Source: Verrucomicrobiaceae bacterium (lineage in GTDB: Bacteria; Verrucomicrobiota; Verrucomicrobiia; Verrucomicrobiales; Verrucomicrobiaceae). Taken from it: a stretch of DNA of 64,000 bases. Shown here one piece after another: positions 60,542-64,000 of the stretch. Under the pieces are notes generated by a model that worked only from the letters and a program-made list of their open reading frames with translations, was not told the origin of the DNA and ran no database searches. Numbering within the stretch: position 1 is the stretch's first letter; every line of letters starts with the position of its first letter. Position numbers and translations under genes: made by a program. The stretch lies in contig JAEUHK010000126.1 in assembly GCA_016795465.1 (NCBI GenBank), forward strand, positions 1 to 64,000, read 5' to 3'.

Positions 60542-60862
60542 ATGAACAATATTCTCGTCGTTTTATGCACCTTTCCAGATGTGGAGAAAGCCCGCCAGAC
60601 TGGCACGGCCTTGGTGGAGGCTCAACTGGCGGCATGCGTGAATCTGCTGCCCGGCATCGAGTCCATCTACCGCTGGCAGGGCGCGGTCGAGAGGGCAGGG
60701 GAGGTGCTGGCGGTCTTCAAGACCACGGCGTCGTCGTGGCCGTCCTTTGAGCAGCGGCTGCGGGAACTGCATCCCTACGAGGTGCCGGAGATCGTGGCTT
60801 TGAGACCGGAGCAGGTGGCGGAGAGCTACGCACGGTGGGTGATGGCGGAAACCCGCCCTTGA
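60542..60862 (+). CDS. cutA: CutA-family divalent-cation tolerance protein
   Basis: A 106-aa trimeric PII-like protein. VLCTFPDVEKARQTGTALVEAQLAACVNLLPGIESIYRWQGAVERAGEVLAVFKT and HPYEVPEIVAL are the CutA1 signatures. Its name comes from copper-tolerance phenotypes in E. coli; the molecular role is still unsettled. Start 60542 leaves only 12 bases to the divergent kinase start, so promoters must overlap the opposing coding regions. Confidence 0.93.
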   Translation: MNNILVVLCTFPDVEKARQTGTALVEAQLAACVNLLPGIESIYRWQGAVERAGEVLAVFKTTASSWPSFEQRLRELHPYEVPEIVALRPEQVAESYARWVMAETRP

Positions 60863-60926
60863 AGATGCAGGGGCGTGTGGAATCATCGGCCCGTCGTTCT
60901 CCCCACTCTCTCCTCAACAGTCACTC

Positions 60927-63152
60927 ATGCCGGACCCGAGCCAATTCAGGCACTACCAGATCGTCCAGGACGCCGACGGCAACAACGTCGAGCTGGTGCG
61001 CAATGCCGAGCAGGTGGCGGTGCTGGCCTTTGATACTCAACGGCTAGAGTATGTGCATTGCCATGTGTTGCTGGAGCCGCTGGCGAATCGCGGCGCCTTT
61101 GAAGACACCTGCCGCAAAATCCAGCGTGGTGGCCATCCGGCGATGGCGCGGATGATCGAGTATGGCGAGGACGAGGGAAACCCTTTCTACATCACCTCCA
61201 ACATCGACGGCGAGCCGCTGCGCACCTACCTCACGCGGCTCACGGACCTGCCCTGCTGGCTGGCCGTGATGCTGGCCTGTCGTTCCCTGGAGACGGCGGT
61301 AGCCGTGGCGGAGCGTGGTGACTTCCTCACGGACCAACCGTTGGAAAATTTCCGCGTCGTGCAGACCGGACCGCAGGCCGTGCAGGTGCTCGCCGCTGAT
61401 TTCCGCGTGCTGGACAATGGAAGTGCGAAGAAGCGGGCGCTGAAAAGCGGCTTTGAGAAGCAGGCGAAGTTTTTGAAGACCTTCCTCCTCGAACAAGCGG
61501 GAGGTAATGTGACCCTGCCAGATCATCCGGTGCCTGCGCCGGAGTTCATGGAGCTGCTCGGCGCGTGTCTTTCTAATGCCGGCCCCGGTGTCACCGTGGC
61601 CATGCGTGATCTGAAGAACCAGCTCCTGAAGCTCTCTCCCGAGCATCTCTCCGGTGAGATCCCCACCGCGCAAAAGCCGCGTGCCCTGCTGGCACCGCTG
61701 CTGGCCAGTTATCAAGACGTGGCCCGTGGTGTGGTGAACCTCGTGCGCATTCAAAGCCAGCGCCTCGACATGGCGAACCCCTACAGCATGCGCGGCACGC
61801 TGACGAAAGCGGGACGTGGGGTGCTGATCGAGCAGGTGCCTCCGGCCCGTGTGTGCGCGGCGCAGGTGCTTTCCGCCGATCAGGCGGCTCTGAAGGTCAC
61901 GAAAAAAAGGGAAAACACCGCCCTGATCACCGTGGCACTGGTGAACGAGGCCGATGGCATCACCTGCCTGGCCGAGGAAGTGGCCGAGGGCATCAGCCTG
62001 GCCGATTTGCTCAAAGAACGCCGCTCCATCGAGGTGCAGGAGGCTTATCTCGTGCTCGCCGGTCTCGACACCGCGCTCTCGCAGCTCGATGCGTCGAACC
62101 TGCCCATCGCCAAACTGCGCCTGGAGGACATTTTCCTGCTCACCGGCTTCCCCCGCGAGGATGCCCGCTGCGCGAAGCTGCTCGTCTCAAAGCTCAACGA
62201 GTGGCCCGCCTTCAATCTCGTCGTGCGTGCGCATCCCACGCTCGTCTCGATGGCCGGTCGTGGCACTGATCCGGCGGTGCTGCTGCCGCAGGTGGCGGTG
62301 AAATCAGACACGCTCTGGCATGGTGGCTGGCTGGCGGCGCTCACGAAGCTGCTCATCGGCATCGAATCACCCGTCGGCGTGCAGGCGGAGCCGGCTGGCA
62401 CCGCCCGCGAGCGTGAAACGATCGCCCGTTTGCTCGATGACGAGATCGCGAAGGTGTTCGACACGAAGCCGAGCACCCGCTCCGACTTCCTCGGCCGCTA
62501 CGCCCGTGTCGTGCAGCATCATGATTTGGTGAAGCCAACCACGGAACCGCCCGTCACAGCGGATGTGGACCGAATCCAGCCCAAACCGCGCACCAAAGCC
62601 GTCTCTTCCCCGAAGAACGGCACGAAGAGTGTCTCCGCTCCGCTGAACCGCGATGTCACACCGCCCGTCGTGGCCGGTGCCCTGACCTCCGGCAGCATCA
62701 CGACCTCCGCCGAGACGAACGCCATTGGCTTCGCCGAGCTGCTTTTCCGCAGCGGCGGAGGCGAGCCGGAGCCGCCTGCGGGTTCGCCCGATTGGGCCAA
62801 AGCGGCCGCGGATGCCCCGCCGACCCTTCCCGAGCATCTTCTTCCCGCTGACGAGGTGCCGAAGTGGTTGAAGGTGTTCGTGTTCGTCGGCGGCTCGATG
62901 ATCCTCGGTGCCTTTTCAGCCCATCTCTCCGGCCGGGCCTTGTGGCAGAAAAAACACAGCGAGCCTCCGAAAGCCGTGCAGAAAGCCTCTCAGGCTCCCA
63001 GCCCGCTCAAAGCCATTCCAGTGCCAGAGCTGGAAAATGTGCCGCTGACTCCTCCGGCGGAAACGCCCAATCAAAGCTCCGGCATGTCGCTTTCCCTGCC
63101 CAAAGGTGCCACCGGACTGCGCGAGCAGCTCGGTGCTGAACCGGCGAAGTGA
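60927..63152 (+). CDS. Tandem pseudokinase-like single-pass membrane protein
   Basis: A 741-aa protein with no recognised enzyme motif. Residues about 8-170 look like a degenerate kinase fold: FEDTCRKIQRGGHPAMARMIEYGEDEGNPFYITSNIDGEPLRTYL resembles the alphaC-beta5 region and hinge, but HRD becomes ERGDFLTDQPLENFRV and DFG becomes ADFRV. Residues about 285-420 repeat the pattern (LAEEVAEGISLADLLKERRSIEVQEAYLVLAGLDTALSQLDASNLPIAKLRLEDIFLL). A Pro/Ser/Thr-rich linker then leads to one membrane helix near 651-668 (WLKVFVFVGGSMILGAF) and a short Pro-rich tail. A structure-based check is needed to confirm the fold. Confidence 0.7.
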   Translation: MPDPSQFRHYQIVQDADGNNVELVRNAEQVAVLAFDTQRLEYVHCHVLLEPLANRGAFEDTCRKIQRGGHPAMARMIEYGEDEGNPFYITSNIDGEPLRTYLTRLTDLPCWLAVMLACRSLETAVAVAERGDFLTDQPLENFRVVQTGPQAVQVLAADFRVLDNGSAKKRALKSGFEKQAKFLKTFLLEQAGGNVTLPDHPVPAPEFMELLGACLSNAGPGVTVAMRDLKNQLLKLSPEHLSGEIPTAQKPRALLAPLLASYQDVARGVVNLVRIQSQRLDMANPYSMRGTLTKAGRGVLIEQVPPARVCAAQVLSADQAALKVTKKRENTALITVALVNEADGITCLAEEVAEGISLADLLKERRSIEVQEAYLVLAGLDTALSQLDASNLPIAKLRLEDIFLLTGFPREDARCAKLLVSKLNEWPAFNLVVRAHPTLVSMAGRGTDPAVLLPQVAVKSDTLWHGGWLAALTKLLIGIESPVGVQAEPAGTARERETIARLLDDEIAKVFDTKPSTRSDFLGRYARVVQHHDLVKPTTEPPVTADVDRIQPKPRTKAVSSPKNGTKSVSAPLNRDVTPPVVAGALTSGSITTSAETNAIGFAELLFRSGGGEPEPPAGSPDWAKAAADAPPTLPEHLLPADEVPKWLKVFVFVGGSMILGAFSAHLSGRALWQKKHSEPPKAVQKASQAPSPLKAIPVPELENVPLTPPAETPNQSSGMSLSLPKGATGLREQLGAEPAK

Positions 63153-63164
63153 GGCTGCGATGCT

Positions 63165-63209
63165 CGTCCGACGTGTCTGACAAGTCGGACGCGTCAGACC
63201 AAACGTCCG
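63165..63209. repeat. 9-bp-phased palindromic repeat between convergent genes
   Basis: CGTCCGAC (63165-63172) pairs with GTCGGACG (63184-63191), and GTCTGAC (63175-63181) pairs with GTCAGAC (63193-63199). The array follows a 9-base period built on GTCNGAC. It fills most of the 58 bases between the pseudokinase stop and the convergent secretin stop, so it could act as a bidirectional terminator. Confidence 0.7.
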
Positions 63210-63210
63210 A

Positions 63211-64000
63211 TCACTCCTTCGGCTTCTTTTTGAACCAGCCTTTGAACTTGTCAAAGAACCCGCGTTTCTCGGTTTCAGGTGCCGGCGTGGCATCCACATC
63301 CGTCTGAACACGCGGCTTGTCCTTGGCGTAGAAGTTCGGAGTGGGAGGAAGCGGTTCTTCGGGGTAGCCGGCGAATTCGAACACGTCGTTCGAGTTCTGC
63401 GAATTGTTAAAGAGCCGGGTCTGTTCGTTGATATGGGTGGCGCCATCCGGGAGAATATACGGCTGCACAAAGATCATGAGTTCGGAGCGGCTCTGATTAC
63501 GAGTGGTGTTGCCGAAGAGATACTTGATGAGAGGCAGCCTGACCAGGAAGGGGATGCCAGATTGGGGATTGTCGTTTTCCTCGGAGATGAGCCCGCCCAG
63601 CATGGCAACGGTGCGATCAGGCACGATCAGAGCGTTGCTCATGCCTTGTTCGGAGATGTTGGGCACCTCATTGCCGTTGACGGTGCTCGTGCCGTTCTTG
63701 GAGTTGTTCTGCTGTTTGAATTCCAGCATGATCTCCTGGTCGTTGAAGATGTGCGGCGTGATGTCGAGCTGAAGACGGATCGGAATATACTGGGTAGTGG
63801 AGGAAAAGCCGCCTCCCACCACACCATTCGTGAAGCTTTGGCCTGCGATGGCGATCTGCTCGCCGATGTAGATGCTCGCTGATTGGTGGTTCAGTGTGGT
63901 GACGACAGGTTTTTGCAGCACCTTGAAGCGACCAGACGTCTCGACCGCATTCATGAAGATGCTCAGATTCTTGGTCACCTGCCCATAAGCAGCGAGCCCG
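63211..64000 (-). CDS. Secretin (GspD/PilQ-like), C-terminal part; runs off the window
   Basis: At least 262 residues of a type II/IV-pilus-type secretin. The secretin domain shows FKVLQKPVVTTLNHQSASIYIGEQIAIAG, QYIPIRLQLDITPHIFNDQEIMLEFKQQNN, VPDRTVAMLGGLISEENDN, IPFLVRLPLIKYLFGNTTRNQSRSELMIFVQPYIL. The C-terminal tail is basic and Phe-rich (KRGFFDKFKGWFKKKPKE) and may be the pilotin/membrane-contact region. The reading frame stays open to the window end (GLAAYGQV...), so the 5' part lies beyond base 64000. It is an outer-membrane channel for protein export or pili. Confidence 0.9.
   Translation of the reverse strand, partial: GLAAYGQVTKNLSIFMNAVETSGRFKVLQKPVVTTLNHQSASIYIGEQIAIAGQSFTNGVVGGGFSSTTQYIPIRLQLDITPHIFNDQEIMLEFKQQNNSKNGTSTVNGNEVPNISEQGMSNALIVPDRTVAMLGGLISEENDNPQSGIPFLVRLPLIKYLFGNTTRNQSRSELMIFVQPYILPDGATHINEQTRLFNNSQNSNDVFEFAGYPEEPLPPTPNFYAKDKPRVQTDVDATPAPETEKRGFFDKFKGWFKKKPKE

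Overview
The window is GC-rich and densely coded, with long gene strings on both strands and no recognisable rRNA, tRNA, CRISPR array, phage or insertion sequence. The gene families point to a Verrucomicrobiota member, probably Prosthecobacter/Verrucomicrobium-like. The evidence is a ribosomal spc-type cluster without rpsN and rpmD (as in the PVC group), many Gram-negative envelope genes, a CE15 esterase, a PQQ-type propeller and several dispersed palindromic repeats. The taxon is inferred from gene content only.

Layout. 0-9.3 kb: a small anti-sigma-like/Spy-like gene pair, a NarL-type two-component system, and a four-gene RND efflux operon (adaptor, RraA-like aldolase, RND pump, TolC-like channel). 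9.3-17.6 kb: an inorganic-carbon locus with a DUF2490 outer-membrane protein and a SulP transporter, divergent from dabA and two NuoL/NuoM-like partner genes. 17.7-22.4 kb: housekeeping genes (murA, smpB, rpoZ), a small SMI1/KNR4-like membrane protein, a Gfo/Idh/MocA oxidoreductase and a dCMP-deaminase-like enzyme. 22.4-34 kb: an exopolysaccharide locus (outer-membrane barrel, Wza-like, Wzc-like tyrosine autokinase, EF-hand secreted protein, Wzy/WaaL-like polymerase, polyprenyl-phosphate sugar transferase), interrupted by dacA-like and aroD genes on the other strand. 34-41 kb: a CE15 esterase, then rplE-rpsH-rplF-rplR-rpsE-rplO-secY-map. 41-48 kb: class IV aminotransferase, sialidase-like propeller, lactonase-like propeller, a small membrane protein and a large PQQ-like propeller that carries a Rossmann/methyltransferase-like insert. 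48-52 kb: RRM RNA-binding protein, glutaredoxin, feoAB. 52-57 kb: an OLD-family ATPase-TOPRIM nuclease bracketed by two 114-bp direct repeats, then a DUF58-transglutaminase fusion. 57-64 kb: subtilase, CNNM-CBS protein, PAS histidine kinase, cutA, a tandem pseudokinase-like membrane protein and the 3' end of a secretin gene.

How the parts work together. The RND operon builds one tripartite efflux pump. dabA plus the two antiporter-like genes should form an energy-coupled DIC accumulation complex, probably alongside the SulP transporter. The 22-34 kb genes cover lipid-linked sugar initiation, polymerisation, chain-length control and export. feoA-feoB take up ferrous iron. The most unusual material is the repeat-flanked nuclease cassette, two families of palindromic elements that all sit just after stop codons, the tandem pseudokinase and the three-component DAB locus.
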